Origin: Sphingobium fluviale
GTDB taxonomy: Bacteria; Pseudomonadota; Alphaproteobacteria; Sphingomonadales; Sphingomonadaceae
Direction of reading: 5' to 3'
Assembly: GCF_004122115.1 (NCBI RefSeq)
Contig: NZ_SBKP01000006.1
Location: forward strand, 62,001-126,000
DNA: 64,000 nt
The position numbers were made by a program, and so were the translations under genes. Positions within the stretch are counted from its first letter, which is position 1, and every line of letters begins with the position of its first letter. Below the pieces are notes generated by a model. It made no database searches. It was given only the letters and a program-made list of their open reading frames with translations, and was not told the DNA's origin. Below, piece by piece: positions 35,041 to 44,440 of the stretch.

Positions 35041-36605
35041 GAGGAATGGGCGCAGCAAGGGTTCAAACCACGCAGCGCACCTCACGGGGCCCAGGCTCCG
35101 CCCATCTTCCAGGCGTCACGACGGCATTCGCAGCGAATTCCGAGATCGCAAGGCGCGCCTTTTCCCGCGGAATGGCAGAAGCGAAGGCCGGGCGGGTCCG
35201 CGTCGGGATCGAACATCTGCGTCAGGCGATCGAGCTGGACCCGCAGGGGGAGTATCGCGCTCAGCTCGCCAAGCTGTATACCCTTGTCCGGCAGGACGGT
35301 GATGCAGCGGAGACCCTGCGACACGCCGAGCAGGCTCTTCCAACTGACGCGCTGAGCCGCGATACAATGGGCTGTGTCTATGCCCGCCTTGGCGACCATT
35401 GTGCGGCGCTCCCCCATTTTACTGAGGCGGTGCGGCTGGAACCTCGCAACACGGAGTTTCGCTATAACCTTGCGGCTACACTAAACTTTCTCGGCCGGAC
35501 GGATGAGGCCAACGCAGCACTTGAGGCGTTGCTCGCCATCGCTCCGGGTCATGCGCGGGCGCACTATCTGCTCGCCAGCCTGCACAAGCAAAAACCCGCG
35601 CAAAACCATATCGACCGGCTGAAGCAGGTCTCTGCCAAGGCCCGCGAGCCGCGCGACCGCCTGCTGCTTGGCTATGCGCTGGCCAAGGAGCTTGAGGATA
35701 TCGGCGAGCCAGCAATGGCTCTTGAGACGCTATGCGCCGCCAATGCCGAACACCGTCGACGGCTGGATTACGACTTCTCCCGCGATGCCGCCATATTCGA
35801 TGCTATCGAGGCGGCCTGGCCACTTACCGCCGCGCAGACAGAGCCGCCTCTTGACGCTCCGATCTTCATCATTGGCATGCCGCGTACCGGCACGACTCTG
35901 GTGGACCGCATCCTATCGTCTCACCCCGGCGTTGAAAACGCGGGCGAGTTGCAGGCGATGCCGCTAGCCGTGAAATGTGCCGCCGAAACGCGCACACGGG
36001 TAGTGCTGGACCCCGAAACCATCGCGCAGGCAGCGCGCACGGACATCGGCGCAATCGGGGCCGATTATCTGCGTCGGGCCAACCACCACCGGCGCGATCC
36101 CGCCCTGCGCTTTACCGATAAATTCCCCGGTAACTTCCTCTACGCTGGCTTCATTGCCCATGCGCTTCCTAATGCCCGGATCGTCTGCCTGCGCCGCCAC
36201 CCGATGGACACGGTGCTCAGCAACTTCCGCAATCTCTTCGCGGTCAGTTCGCGCTACTACGACTATAGCTACGATCTGCTCGACATCGCTGCGTATTATG
36301 TCCGGTTCGATCGATTCATGGCTCTCTGGCACGAGCGACTCCAAGGCCGCATCCTCGAACTGCGCTACGAGGATCTGATCGCGGATCAGGAGGGGCAGAC
36401 TAGGCGCCTGCTCGACCATTGCGGCCTCGACTGGTCCGAGAATTGCCTCGATTTCCATACCAATAGCGCACCCGTCTCAACCCCAAGCGCCGCGCAGGTA
36501 CGCCGACCGATCTACCGGGACTCGGTCGCGCGCTGGAAGCAACACGCCGAGATTCTAAAACCTGTGAGCCATTTTTTCGAGGAGGCTGGCATTGCTCTGG
36601 ACTGA
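35037..36605 (+). CDS. TPR-domain sulfotransferase
   Basis: A 522-residue protein. The N-terminal half (about 35-235) has tetratricopeptide repeats (AIELDPQGEYRAQLAKLYTL, HFTEAVRLEPRNTEFRYNLA). The C-terminal half (about 275-520) is a sulfotransferase with the PAPS 5'-phosphosulfate loop in IIGMPRTGTTLVDRILSSHP and the 3'-phosphate region in RIVCLRRHPMDTVLSNF. The first 30 residues look poorly conserved, so an internal start is possible. Coupling to a lipid hydroxylase suggests that it sulfates a hydroxylated lipid or pigment, but the acceptor is not known. Confidence 0.88.
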   Translation: MRGMGAARVQTTQRTSRGPGSAHLPGVTTAFAANSEIARRAFSRGMAEAKAGRVRVGIEHLRQAIELDPQGEYRAQLAKLYTLVRQDGDAAETLRHAEQALPTDALSRDTMGCVYARLGDHCAALPHFTEAVRLEPRNTEFRYNLAATLNFLGRTDEANAALEALLAIAPGHARAHYLLASLHKQKPAQNHIDRLKQVSAKAREPRDRLLLGYALAKELEDIGEPAMALETLCAANAEHRRRLDYDFSRDAAIFDAIEAAWPLTAAQTEPPLDAPIFIIGMPRTGTTLVDRILSSHPGVENAGELQAMPLAVKCAAETRTRVVLDPETIAQAARTDIGAIGADYLRRANHHRRDPALRFTDKFPGNFLYAGFIAHALPNARIVCLRRHPMDTVLSNFRNLFAVSSRYYDYSYDLLDIAAYYVRFDRFMALWHERLQGRILELRYEDLIADQEGQTRRLLDHCGLDWSENCLDFHTNSAPVSTPSAAQVRRPIYRDSVARWKQHAEILKPVSHFFEEAGIALD

Positions 36606-36975
36606 TACCTCTAAACTTTTGCGCCGCCTCTTGCTATGCGCCGCGGCCTTGGGCGCTGGCCTCTCCATGCCGGCCTTTGCGGCAGAAGCCTTAAGTACGC
36701 GGCTGGTCTCCTGCGGCGAGGAGAGCTGTCTGCTTGTGTCGGGGACGCGGACTGACGCGGATGCCCAGGTCGCAATAAATGGCCGCGCCGTCGCTGTGGA
36801 AGGCGCGCGGAAATGGCGGGTCCGGGTGCCGGTCAATACGCTCCGCCAGTGGTCCGCACCGTCCGCCCGGACCATAATGGTCTCGATCGACGGTGTGCCC
36901 GATGAGGCTGACCTACCTATCGGGATGCTCATGGGCATCGAGCATCTTGCGATGCTCACAATTACAGCCAAGTAA
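36592..36975 (+). CDS. Small secreted protein of unknown function
   Basis: A 127-residue exported protein beginning with TTG at 36592. A strong GAGGAGG site 8 bases upstream, inside the end of the sulfotransferase gene, fixes this start. The signal peptide (LRRLLLCAAALGAGLSMPAFA) is followed by a small domain with two close cysteines (SCGEESC) that may form a disulfide. No family recognised. Cotranscribed with the hydroxylase and the sulfotransferase. Confidence 0.7.
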   Translation: MLWTDTSKLLRRLLLCAAALGAGLSMPAFAAEALSTRLVSCGEESCLLVSGTRTDADAQVAINGRAVAVEGARKWRVRVPVNTLRQWSAPSARTIMVSIDGVPDEADLPIGMLMGIEHLAMLTITAK

Positions 36976-36998
36976 TAACGGGAGACCTCCTTAGTAAT

Positions 36999-37032
36999 AA
37001 AACAACAATTTCTGCGTAAGTATTGTTATTTT
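36999..37032 (+). terminator. Possible AT-rich terminator hairpin
   Basis: AAAACAACAAT pairs with ATTGTTATTTT with one mismatch across a 12-base loop, about 25 bases after the stop of the secreted protein gene. The stem is weak, so this may equally be incidental. Confidence 0.3.
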
Positions 37033-37100
37033 AATCTTCTGACATTATAAGAGTGTCAGTCGCCGGAGAGTGGCGCTCATTCGAAATGCAGGAGATGACA

Positions 37101-37424
37101 ATGAAAATCGGCTTCGTGGCTCTTGCCGCGCTCGCTTTTGCAACCCCGGCTCTGGCCGCCGACGAAAATCCATTCGCGCAGGACTCAGCCGTTCTCAACC
37201 TTAAAGATCTCGATCTCGCCACTGCCGAAGGGCAGCAGCGCCTCGCCATCCGCATGGATCAGGCTGCGCGCACCGTGTGCGGCGATCATGTTGCCAGCGT
37301 TCACCTCGCCCTTGAGGCAAAGGCCCGCGATTGCCGCGCAGCCGTGGTTGCTGATGTTCGTGCGCAGATCGAAGCGCGCACTGCTATGGCATCGACCTCG
37401 GCAAAGCTCGCCTACAACCGCTAA
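37101..37424 (+). CDS. UrcA-family secreted protein
   Basis: A 107-residue protein with a signal peptide (KIGFVALAALAFATPALA) and the UrcA pattern: LKDLDLATAEGQQRLAIRMD, then a cysteine (RTVCGDH) and a second cysteine in ARDCRAAVVADVRAQIEAR. UrcA proteins are small periplasmic proteins of unknown function frequent in sphingomonads. The ATG at 37101 has AGGAG 6 bases upstream. A strong terminator follows. Confidence 0.85.
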   Translation: MKIGFVALAALAFATPALAADENPFAQDSAVLNLKDLDLATAEGQQRLAIRMDQAARTVCGDHVASVHLALEAKARDCRAAVVADVRAQIEARTAMASTSAKLAYNR

Positions 37425-37448
37425 GCTATTCCTTCGGGCCGCAACATC

Positions 37449-37485
37449 GATCGGGCTCCTCACCGAGGGGCCCGATCCTGTTTTT
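37449..37485 (+). terminator. Rho-independent terminator after the UrcA gene
   Basis: A 13-bp stem (GATCGGGCTCCTC with GAGGGGCCCGATC, one G-U pair) and a 3-base loop, followed by CTGTTTTT. It ends the plus-strand transcript before the convergent propeller gene. Confidence 0.85.
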
Positions 37486-37494
37486 CCGCTGGGT

Positions 37495-38427
37495 TTACTT
37501 GGCGATCTTCTTGGGGTTCGGCCACCATGTAAGCGTGTGCACATCGTGCGCCGATGTCCAGATCCCTTTGCCGGTATAGCGCAATGCACCGCTGCCTTCC
37601 GCCTTGCCGACGCGTTTGCGCACGGTCATAGTTTTCGGATCGATCACCACGAAGGTCTGATCTTCCGTGGTGCGCAACCACACCAAGCCACCGCCGGTGT
37701 CGATGTCGCCCCATTTGAGTACTTCACCCACCTTGACCCGGCCAGATACCTCGCCTGTCGCTGAGTCAATTCGGGCGATCGTGCCGTCGCCCTGCTCCTG
37801 CACCCATATTGCGCCTTCACCGGCGGCGAGAAAGCCCGGTGCGCGGCCGAGCTTGGTTGTTCTAACGACGCTATTCGTTGCAGGGTCGATACGCTGGATC
37901 GTCTGCCGTGGCAGGCACACCGCCCATAGCGCGCCATAGCCGTAGGTCAGATAGGAGGTTTCCGGATCGACAGCGATTGTGGCGGTGACTGTGTTTGTGG
38001 CTGTGTCAACCCGCGAAATCACGCCCTTGGCGTCGCTAGCGACCCAGATCGATCCTGCGCCCGCAGCCAGTTGAAGCTCTGCTTCCTTGAGCACGGCGAT
38101 GCCAGTCGGAATTGAGGCTATAAGCTTCGAGGTCTTGAGATCGATCCGGTTGAGCGTGCCGTCCTCGCAATTGTCGACCCAGAGGCTGCCGTCTGCGATC
38201 ACCATTGCGCCGCAGGGTTTGGCGATAGCCACTTCGGCGAGCTTGCCTTTGCGGGACCAGCGCTCCACTCGTCCGGCGTTGGTCACCCACACCGTGTCGC
38301 CGTCCACCGCCAGAAAGTCGGCAAAACCTTCCACCGGGATGATCTGCTCCTTGGGCGCCTGCGCAGCCGAGGGTAACGAACCGCAGCACACGGCGGTAGC
38401 GATGGCTAATGCACCAAGCTTCTGCAT
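37495..38427 (-). CDS. Secreted YncE-like beta-propeller protein
   Basis: A 310-residue exported protein with a signal peptide (KLGALAIATAVCCGSLPSAA) and six or seven blade repeats of about 40 residues, each with a pattern such as SIWVASDAKGVISRVDTATN or LWAVCLPRQTIQRIDPATN. Such propellers bind ligands or act as lyases (virginiamycin B lyase type), but no activity can be assigned. It starts 2 bases after the allophanate hydrolase gene, so it is the last gene of the nitrogen operon. Confidence 0.8.
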   Translation of the reverse strand: MQKLGALAIATAVCCGSLPSAAQAPKEQIIPVEGFADFLAVDGDTVWVTNAGRVERWSRKGKLAEVAIAKPCGAMVIADGSLWVDNCEDGTLNRIDLKTSKLIASIPTGIAVLKEAELQLAAGAGSIWVASDAKGVISRVDTATNTVTATIAVDPETSYLTYGYGALWAVCLPRQTIQRIDPATNSVVRTTKLGRAPGFLAAGEGAIWVQEQGDGTIARIDSATGEVSGRVKVGEVLKWGDIDTGGGLVWLRTTEDQTFVVIDPKTMTVRKRVGKAEGSGALRYTGKGIWTSAHDVHTLTWWPNPKKIAK

Positions 38428-38429
38428 GA

Positions 38430-40199
38430 CTATCCCTTTCTGTTGATGAATGCGCGCCAGCCGCCGAGGCTGGTTATGTCCTCGGCCCCGATCACCGCGC
38501 GCGGCTCTGCAACGAAACCCTTGACGCTGCTGCCGTCAGCCAGAGTCACAGTGCCGATGGCGAGCGGCGCAGGCACTTCCGCGACGAAGCTGCCAAATTC
38601 CGCGACGCCGAGCTCATAGACCTCGATCGCAATGGCCGCGCCATCTTCGCTGTGCACCAGCGCTGGCTTGGGCGGCACGCTATCTGCAATCGCATAGAGG
38701 CGATATGTGGGCGCCGTCTCAAAGGCGCCAACGAACGTGGCCTCACGCGAGGTAAGCTGCCAGTGCAGCGGCATATCCTTCAAATGCGCGCCGACAACGG
38801 CGAGTTTCACGGTCTGCATTCTGCCCTCCAGATCAAGCGGTGGTGGGGATGGAAGATCGGCCTTCGCGAGATAGGCGTCAGCTGCATCGAGCAAGGCGCG
38901 GTCAGTGTCAGCCGGGCCGATGAGCGTGATCCCGAAACCGGTGCCGTTGGCGCGGACGCCTGCGGGTATCGCAACTGCCGCCATGTCCAGCAGGTTCACG
39001 AAGTTGGTATAGAAGCCCAGCGCGCTGTTGAGGGCGATCGGCGCGGCAAGCAGTTCGGCAATGCGATACGTTGTGCCTGTGGTCGGGAAAGCCAGCAGGT
39101 CGATCTTATCCCACAGGACATCGGCCTGTCGCTTCAGTGCCGCCAGCCGGTAGATGCCGTTAAAGAGCTCAACGGCGCTTATGTGCTGACCCGGCTCGAC
39201 TACCGCACGTACTGTGGAATCGATAGCATCGGGATTGTCCAGAAGAAGGCCCGCCATCGCGGCAGCGCGTTCTGCTACCCATGGGCCGCCATAGAGCAAT
39301 TGCGCGGCTTCTTGCAGCGGAGATACATCGATCTCGATAACGTCCGCCAGTTTGCCAAGCACTTCCAGCGCGCGGTCGTAGAGATATTCCGACTCGCTGT
39401 CACCGAACCAGACCCGCTGGTCGCGGCGCGGCACGCCAATCGTCTTGCCCGCGCGCGGGAGGTCCGCCAGTGCCTTTGAATAAGGATCTGCATCATCCAA
39501 GCCCGCGATCACGCTGTCGATCAACCGGGCATCCCTCGTGTCATGTGTGAAGACCGAGATACAGTCGAGCGTCCGGCAGGCGGGCACCAGTCCGCGGTTA
39601 CTCCACCGCCCCTTGCTCGGCTTGAAACCGATCAGGTGCTGGAATGCTGCGGGCACGCGGCCCGACCCTGCAGTGTCGGTGCCGAGGGCGAAGGGGACCA
39701 GCCCCGCCGCCACCGCCACCGACGATCCGGAGCTGGAGCCGCCACTCACATAGGCGAGGTTGTAGGCATTGCGTGGCGCGCCATAGGGGCTGCGTGTGCC
39801 GTTGAGGCCAGTAGCGAACTGATCGAGATTGGTCTTGCCGACACAGATCGCGCCCGCCGCCGTGAGGCGCTCGATAACGGTGGCGGAGCGCTCAGGCGCA
39901 TAGGCAAAAGCAGGGCATGCCGCCGTGGTGTCGAGGCCTGCCACATCGATATTGTCCTTTGCGGCGAACGGAACTCCGGCAAGTGGCAACACCTCGCCCG
40001 CGACCACTCGCGCATCTACGATCTTGGCGGCAGCGAGAACCAGCTCGTCGCTGAAGCGGCTGATCCATGTTTGCGGCTGGATTTCATCATAAGCGGCGAT
40101 GCGGGCGAGTGCTTCCTCAGCCACCGAAACGGCGCTGATCTGCCTTGCATTGACGGCAGTGGCTATTGCGACCGTGCTTCGGATATCGGGCATGCTCAA
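38430..40199 (-). CDS. atzF: Allophanate hydrolase
   Basis: A 589-residue amidase-signature enzyme that splits allophanate into ammonia and CO2. The catalytic region has the Lys in PFAAKDNID and the double-serine motif YVSGGSSSGSSVAVAAG. A C-terminal domain (about 465-589) typical of AtzF/DUR1 follows the amidase part. Its first 4 bases overlap the carboxylase gene, so the two products should be made together. In fungi these two activities are fused as urea amidolyase. Confidence 0.93.
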   Translation of the reverse strand: MSMPDIRSTVAIATAVNARQISAVSVAEEALARIAAYDEIQPQTWISRFSDELVLAAAKIVDARVVAGEVLPLAGVPFAAKDNIDVAGLDTTAACPAFAYAPERSATVIERLTAAGAICVGKTNLDQFATGLNGTRSPYGAPRNAYNLAYVSGGSSSGSSVAVAAGLVPFALGTDTAGSGRVPAAFQHLIGFKPSKGRWSNRGLVPACRTLDCISVFTHDTRDARLIDSVIAGLDDADPYSKALADLPRAGKTIGVPRRDQRVWFGDSESEYLYDRALEVLGKLADVIEIDVSPLQEAAQLLYGGPWVAERAAAMAGLLLDNPDAIDSTVRAVVEPGQHISAVELFNGIYRLAALKRQADVLWDKIDLLAFPTTGTTYRIAELLAAPIALNSALGFYTNFVNLLDMAAVAIPAGVRANGTGFGITLIGPADTDRALLDAADAYLAKADLPSPPPLDLEGRMQTVKLAVVGAHLKDMPLHWQLTSREATFVGAFETAPTYRLYAIADSVPPKPALVHSEDGAAIAIEVYELGVAEFGSFVAEVPAPLAIGTVTLADGSSVKGFVAEPRAVIGAEDITSLGGWRAFINRKG

Positions 40200-43100
40200 T
40201 CCTCAGCCATCAGAGCAAGCATCGGCGCGCCGGGTTGCAGCGCTTGCCGCTCCTGCACATAGACAGCGGCGATGGTTCCCGCACCCGGACTTTGTACCGC
40301 ACATTCCATTTTCATGGCTTCTATGATCGCAATCGTATCGCCCGCCTTCACCGCATCGCCCGCCGACACCAGCAGCTTCCAGACGCTCCCCCCAAAGGGC
40401 GCTTCCACGAGGTTCGCGCCGTCGGGCAGGTCGATCGTGGCGGCCTGCAGTGTGTCGGCTTCGCTGGTATCGGTGAGGCGATCAAATTCGCCGCTGCGCT
40501 GCCATTCGGCGCGCTCTTGGTCGAACGCGGTTTGCCGTCGTGCCTCAAATTCTGCGATGGATTCTGCATTGTCCGCGAGGAAAGCGCGATAATCTGCAAG
40601 GCGAAATTCGGATGGTTCAATACGGATCGAGCGCCGCCCGGTCGGAAAATCCCGTCGCCATTCAACGAGTTCCTCCGCACTGACCGGATAAAAGCGGATC
40701 TGGTCGAAGAAGCGCAACAGCCACGGCTTGCCTTCGATGAAGGCATCGGTCTGGCGATGGGTGTTCCACACCTGAATGGTGCGACCGAACAGCTGATAAC
40801 CGCCTGGCCCCTCCATACCATAGATGCACATATAGGCGCCGCCGATGCCGACGACATTGGGGGGTGTCCAGGTTCGTGCAGGATTATATTTGGTTGTGAC
40901 AAGCCGGTGTCGCGGGTCGACCGGCGTGGCAACCGGAGCGCCCAGATACACGTCGCCAAGGCCCATCACGAGGTAATTGGCATCGAATATCAGATTTTCC
41001 ACCGCAGCAGCATCGGGCAGGCCATTCACCCGACGAATGAACTCGATATTGTCCGGACACCACGGCGCATCGTTGCGGACTGTACCCATATATTTTTCGA
41101 TCGTTTCGATCGTCGCGGGGTCACGCCAGCTCAGTGGAAGATGGACGATGCGCGAAGGGATCGAAAAGTCCTCAAGGTTGCCCAGCCGCTCCTCCGCCTC
41201 GATCAACGCGGCGAGAGCGGCCCTCTGGTGTAACCGCTCGCCGTCGAAATGGAGCTGGAGAGATCGGATACCGGGAACGATGTCTATCACGCCGGGCAGT
41301 GCAAGCCGCTCAAGTTCGGTCATCAGGGCATGAACCCTGATGCGCAGCTCGATATCGAGCACGATCGGCCCATATTCGACAAGGATGTTGCGGTCGCCCT
41401 GCTGGCGGTAGACGGTGCGCGGGCGGCCTGCTTGGGCCTCTATCTCGGCGAGAATTGGGGAGAGCGTCTCGATCGGGTGGGCAGCCCCGGCGACTGGCGA
41501 TGCGCCTGAGGCGATCATCTCGCGCTGCCGCGCATAGGCTGTCGCCGCATCATCGGAAGTGACCGGAACAAAGCGCAGCGTGTCGCCCGGCGCAAGCTGG
41601 CCTATCTTCCAGCGATCTGCGGCGATTACCACGAACGGGCAGACGAAACCACCCAGCGAAGGGCCGTCAGGGCCAAGGATAATCGGCATGTCGCCGGTGA
41701 AATCCACTGCGCCAATGGCGTAGGCGTTGTCATGAATGTTGGAGGGGTGAAGTCCTGCCTCGCCGCCATCCGCCCGCGCCCACTGCGGCTTGGGGCCAAC
41801 AAGGCGAACGCCGGTGCGGTTGGAGTTATAATGGACCTGCCATTCCGAGGTGACGATGGCGTCTATATCGTCAGGCGTGAAGAAATCGGGCGCGCCGTGC
41901 GGGCCATAAAGCACGCGCAGGCTCCATTCGGTCGAGAGACGGGGTAGCGCAGCCTGGGGGAGCGGGGCGGACGTTTCGTTATTGCCCAGATGCAGCGTAT
42001 CTCCCGCCAGCAGCCGTCGCGCGGCATGGCCGCCAAACCGGCCCAGCTCGAACGTGCTGCAACTTCCGAGATAGGGTGCTATGTCAAGTCCACCCGCGAA
42101 GAGCAGATAACCGCGCATCCCGCCGCCGGACGCACGGCCAATCATCAGCGTCTGCCCAGCAGCAACCTCTATGACCTGCCCCCGCCGCACCGGAGCCCCA
42201 TCGAGCATCGCACCGAAATCCGCACCCATGAGGCAGATGAGCGCCGGCGCAGTGAAGGTCATGGTGGGGCCGGTCAACGTAAATTCCAGACCGGCAGTGC
42301 CCTCAGGATTGCCTAGCAGCCGGTTGCCGAGGCGGAATGACTGGTCATCCATCGGGCCGGATGGCGGCACGCCAACTGCCCACAGCTTTTGCCGACCGGG
42401 CCAATCCTGAACGGTGGTTGCTGTCCCGCCGCTGATGATCCTGACACTGCGCGAATGATGGGCAATACCATCCAGCAGACGCGTCGACACCTCGCCGCTA
42501 ACGAACTGATCGCAGCATATCACGTCCCGCAGCCAGCGCAGGTTGGTCTCGATGCCATCGAGCCGCGTCTGGCCGAGCGCCGCCTGCATTGCGGCAATTG
42601 CCTCGGCCCGCGTCGGCGCGTGAACGATCAGCTTGGCGAGCATCGGATCGTACCAGATGGAAACCTCTGTTCCACCTGTCACCCATGTCTCTGCGCGGAT
42701 ATTGGCGGGAAATTCAACCATGGTCAGCGTGCCGGAGGTAGGGCGGTATTCCTGCGCCGGGTCCTCGGCATAGAGGCGCACCTGCACCGAATGACCGTTC
42801 GGGCTGGGCGGTGCGGCATCGAGGAAGGTGAAGTCGCCCGCCCCCCCACGTATCATCCACTCGACCAGATCGATGCCCATCACCTCCTCGGTCACGCCAT
42901 GCTCGACCTGAAGGCGGGTGTTCATCTCAAGGAAGAAGAACTCCTTGCGCTCGGCATCATAGAGAAATTCGACCGTTCCCGCCGAGAGATAATTCGCGGC
43001 TTGCCCAAGGCGGGTCGCGGCGGAGATAAGATCAGCGCGCACGTTATCCGGCAGCAGCGGCGCGGGCGCTTCCTCGACCACTTTCTGGTTGCGGCGCTGG

Positions 43101-43792
43101 AGCGAGCAGTCACGCTCGCCCAAGGCCATGATCCGGCCCGCGCCATCCCCGAAGATCTGCACCTCGATATGCCGCGCGCGCCTGATGTAGCGTTCAAGGA
43201 AAATCCCGGCGTCGCCAAAGCTACTTTGCCCCTGCCGCGCCACGGCAGCAAAGCCTTCGCGCACGGCGGCCTCGTCCTCGCAAACGCGCATGCCGATGCC
43301 ACCGCCGCCCGCTGTCGCCTTGAGGATGACGGGATAGCCGATTGCGTGGGCGGCGGAGGCCGCCTCATCCTCGTCAGTGAGCAAATCCGTGCCCGGCGCC
43401 AGCGGCAGATTATGAGCAGTCGCCAGCGCGCGGGCACTGTGCTTGAGGCCGAAGGTGCGGATGTTTTCGACCGTCGGGCCAATAAAGATGATACCGGCCT
43501 GCGCACAGGCCTCGGCAAATTCGACATTCTCAGCAAGGAAACCATATCCTGGATGGATTGCCCCCGCCCCCGTGGCCCGCGCGGCGTCCAATATGGCCTC
43601 GATGTTGAGATAGCTGTCCGATGCGCGCGCGGGGCCGATGCAGACGGCTTCATCGGCCTCTGACACATGGAGCGAGCCTTCGTCGGCTTCGGAATAGACC
43701 GCGACCGAGCGCAGGCCCATGCGCCGCAGAGTCCGTATGATGCGCGTGGCAATGGCGCCGCGATTGGCGATCAGGACTGTGTCAAAACTCAT
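40196..43792 (-). CDS. Urea/guanidine carboxylase (biotin-dependent)
   Basis: A 1198-residue biotin enzyme. The biotin carboxylase domain (about 1-450) opens with VLIANRGAIATRIIRTLRRM and has the ATP-grasp loop KATAGGGGIGMRV. Carboxyltransferase parts related to KipA and KipI follow (about 465-1000, with WPGRQKLWAVGVPPSGPMDD and GDRNILVEYGP), then a region with NPARTWTPPNVVGIGGAYMC. The C-terminal carrier has the biotin lysine Lys1161 in EAMKMEC. Enzymes of this type carboxylate urea to allophanate or guanidine to carboxyguanidine. Two DUF1989 genes beside it favour guanidine, but the discriminating residue was not determined here. Confidence 0.93.
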   Translation of the reverse strand: MSFDTVLIANRGAIATRIIRTLRRMGLRSVAVYSEADEGSLHVSEADEAVCIGPARASDSYLNIEAILDAARATGAGAIHPGYGFLAENVEFAEACAQAGIIFIGPTVENIRTFGLKHSARALATAHNLPLAPGTDLLTDEDEAASAAHAIGYPVILKATAGGGGIGMRVCEDEAAVREGFAAVARQGQSSFGDAGIFLERYIRRARHIEVQIFGDGAGRIMALGERDCSLQRRNQKVVEEAPAPLLPDNVRADLISAATRLGQAANYLSAGTVEFLYDAERKEFFFLEMNTRLQVEHGVTEEVMGIDLVEWMIRGGAGDFTFLDAAPPSPNGHSVQVRLYAEDPAQEYRPTSGTLTMVEFPANIRAETWVTGGTEVSIWYDPMLAKLIVHAPTRAEAIAAMQAALGQTRLDGIETNLRWLRDVICCDQFVSGEVSTRLLDGIAHHSRSVRIISGGTATTVQDWPGRQKLWAVGVPPSGPMDDQSFRLGNRLLGNPEGTAGLEFTLTGPTMTFTAPALICLMGADFGAMLDGAPVRRGQVIEVAAGQTLMIGRASGGGMRGYLLFAGGLDIAPYLGSCSTFELGRFGGHAARRLLAGDTLHLGNNETSAPLPQAALPRLSTEWSLRVLYGPHGAPDFFTPDDIDAIVTSEWQVHYNSNRTGVRLVGPKPQWARADGGEAGLHPSNIHDNAYAIGAVDFTGDMPIILGPDGPSLGGFVCPFVVIAADRWKIGQLAPGDTLRFVPVTSDDAATAYARQREMIASGASPVAGAAHPIETLSPILAEIEAQAGRPRTVYRQQGDRNILVEYGPIVLDIELRIRVHALMTELERLALPGVIDIVPGIRSLQLHFDGERLHQRAALAALIEAEERLGNLEDFSIPSRIVHLPLSWRDPATIETIEKYMGTVRNDAPWCPDNIEFIRRVNGLPDAAAVENLIFDANYLVMGLGDVYLGAPVATPVDPRHRLVTTKYNPARTWTPPNVVGIGGAYMCIYGMEGPGGYQLFGRTIQVWNTHRQTDAFIEGKPWLLRFFDQIRFYPVSAEELVEWRRDFPTGRRSIRIEPSEFRLADYRAFLADNAESIAEFEARRQTAFDQERAEWQRSGEFDRLTDTSEADTLQAATIDLPDGANLVEAPFGGSVWKLLVSAGDAVKAGDTIAIIEAMKMECAVQSPGAGTIAAVYVQERQALQPGAPMLALMAED

Positions 43793-44424
43793 GCGGTGAC
43801 GATCATGCGCACGGGCGTGGGGTTGAAACCATTGCAGGGATTGTTGATCTGCGGGCAGTTGGAGACGACGACAATGACGTCCATCTCGGCGCGCAAATCG
43901 ACGGTCAGGCCAGGCGCGGAAATGCCATCGACAATCCCAAGCGCGCCATCATCCTCTACCGGCACGTTCATGAAGAAATTGATGTTGGAAACAATGTCAC
44001 GCTTGCCACGCCCTTCGCGCAGATTTGCTTCAAGGAAGTTTTCGACACAGGCATGCTCTGCCTTGGTGTGGTGGCCATAGCGCAAAGTATTGGACTCACA
44101 CGAACAGGCGCCGCCGATGGTGTCGTGATACTCTACTGAGGTGGCGGCGATGGTCATCATCGCGCGGCCCTCGTTGGAGCGCAGCACTGTGCCCTCGCGC
44201 AGAAACAGGTTGCCCTGCGCCGCCATAGTGTCCTGCGCACTATAACGCTCGGTGTCGTCTTCCGCCGCATAGAGCAGGAAATCCACCGCCTGATTGCCCT
44301 CCAGGTCGACGATACGCAGCGTCTGGCCGGCAAGGACATGATATAGCCACGGCGCGCGTGCAGGCACGACCTCATCGTGGATCACGGCTCCGGTCAGGCC
44401 GGAAAGATGGAGATCGACGCTCAT
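43789..44424 (-). CDS. DUF1989 protein, carboxyguanidine deiminase subunit-like
   Basis: A 211-residue member of the urea-carboxylase-associated (DUF1989) family. Conserved parts are LEGNQAVDFLLYAAEDDTERYS, GGACSCESNTLRYG and INFFMNVPVEDDG. The cysteine/His segments may hold a metal. In the guanidine pathway two such subunits form carboxyguanidine deiminase (CgdAB), which produces allophanate. The ATG at 44424 has AAGGAA 9 bases upstream. It overlaps the carboxylase gene by 4 bases. Confidence 0.88.
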   Translation of the reverse strand: MSVDLHLSGLTGAVIHDEVVPARAPWLYHVLAGQTLRIVDLEGNQAVDFLLYAAEDDTERYSAQDTMAAQGNLFLREGTVLRSNEGRAMMTIAATSVEYHDTIGGACSCESNTLRYGHHTKAEHACVENFLEANLREGRGKRDIVSNINFFMNVPVEDDGALGIVDGISAPGLTVDLRAEMDVIVVVSNCPQINNPCNGFNPTPVRMIVTA

Positions 44425-44440
44425 GGTGGCCTGTTCCTTG

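Noticed and set aside
42389-43663. A 424-codon plus-strand open frame
   Set aside because: Antisense to the biotin carboxylase domain of the carboxylase; no independent support.
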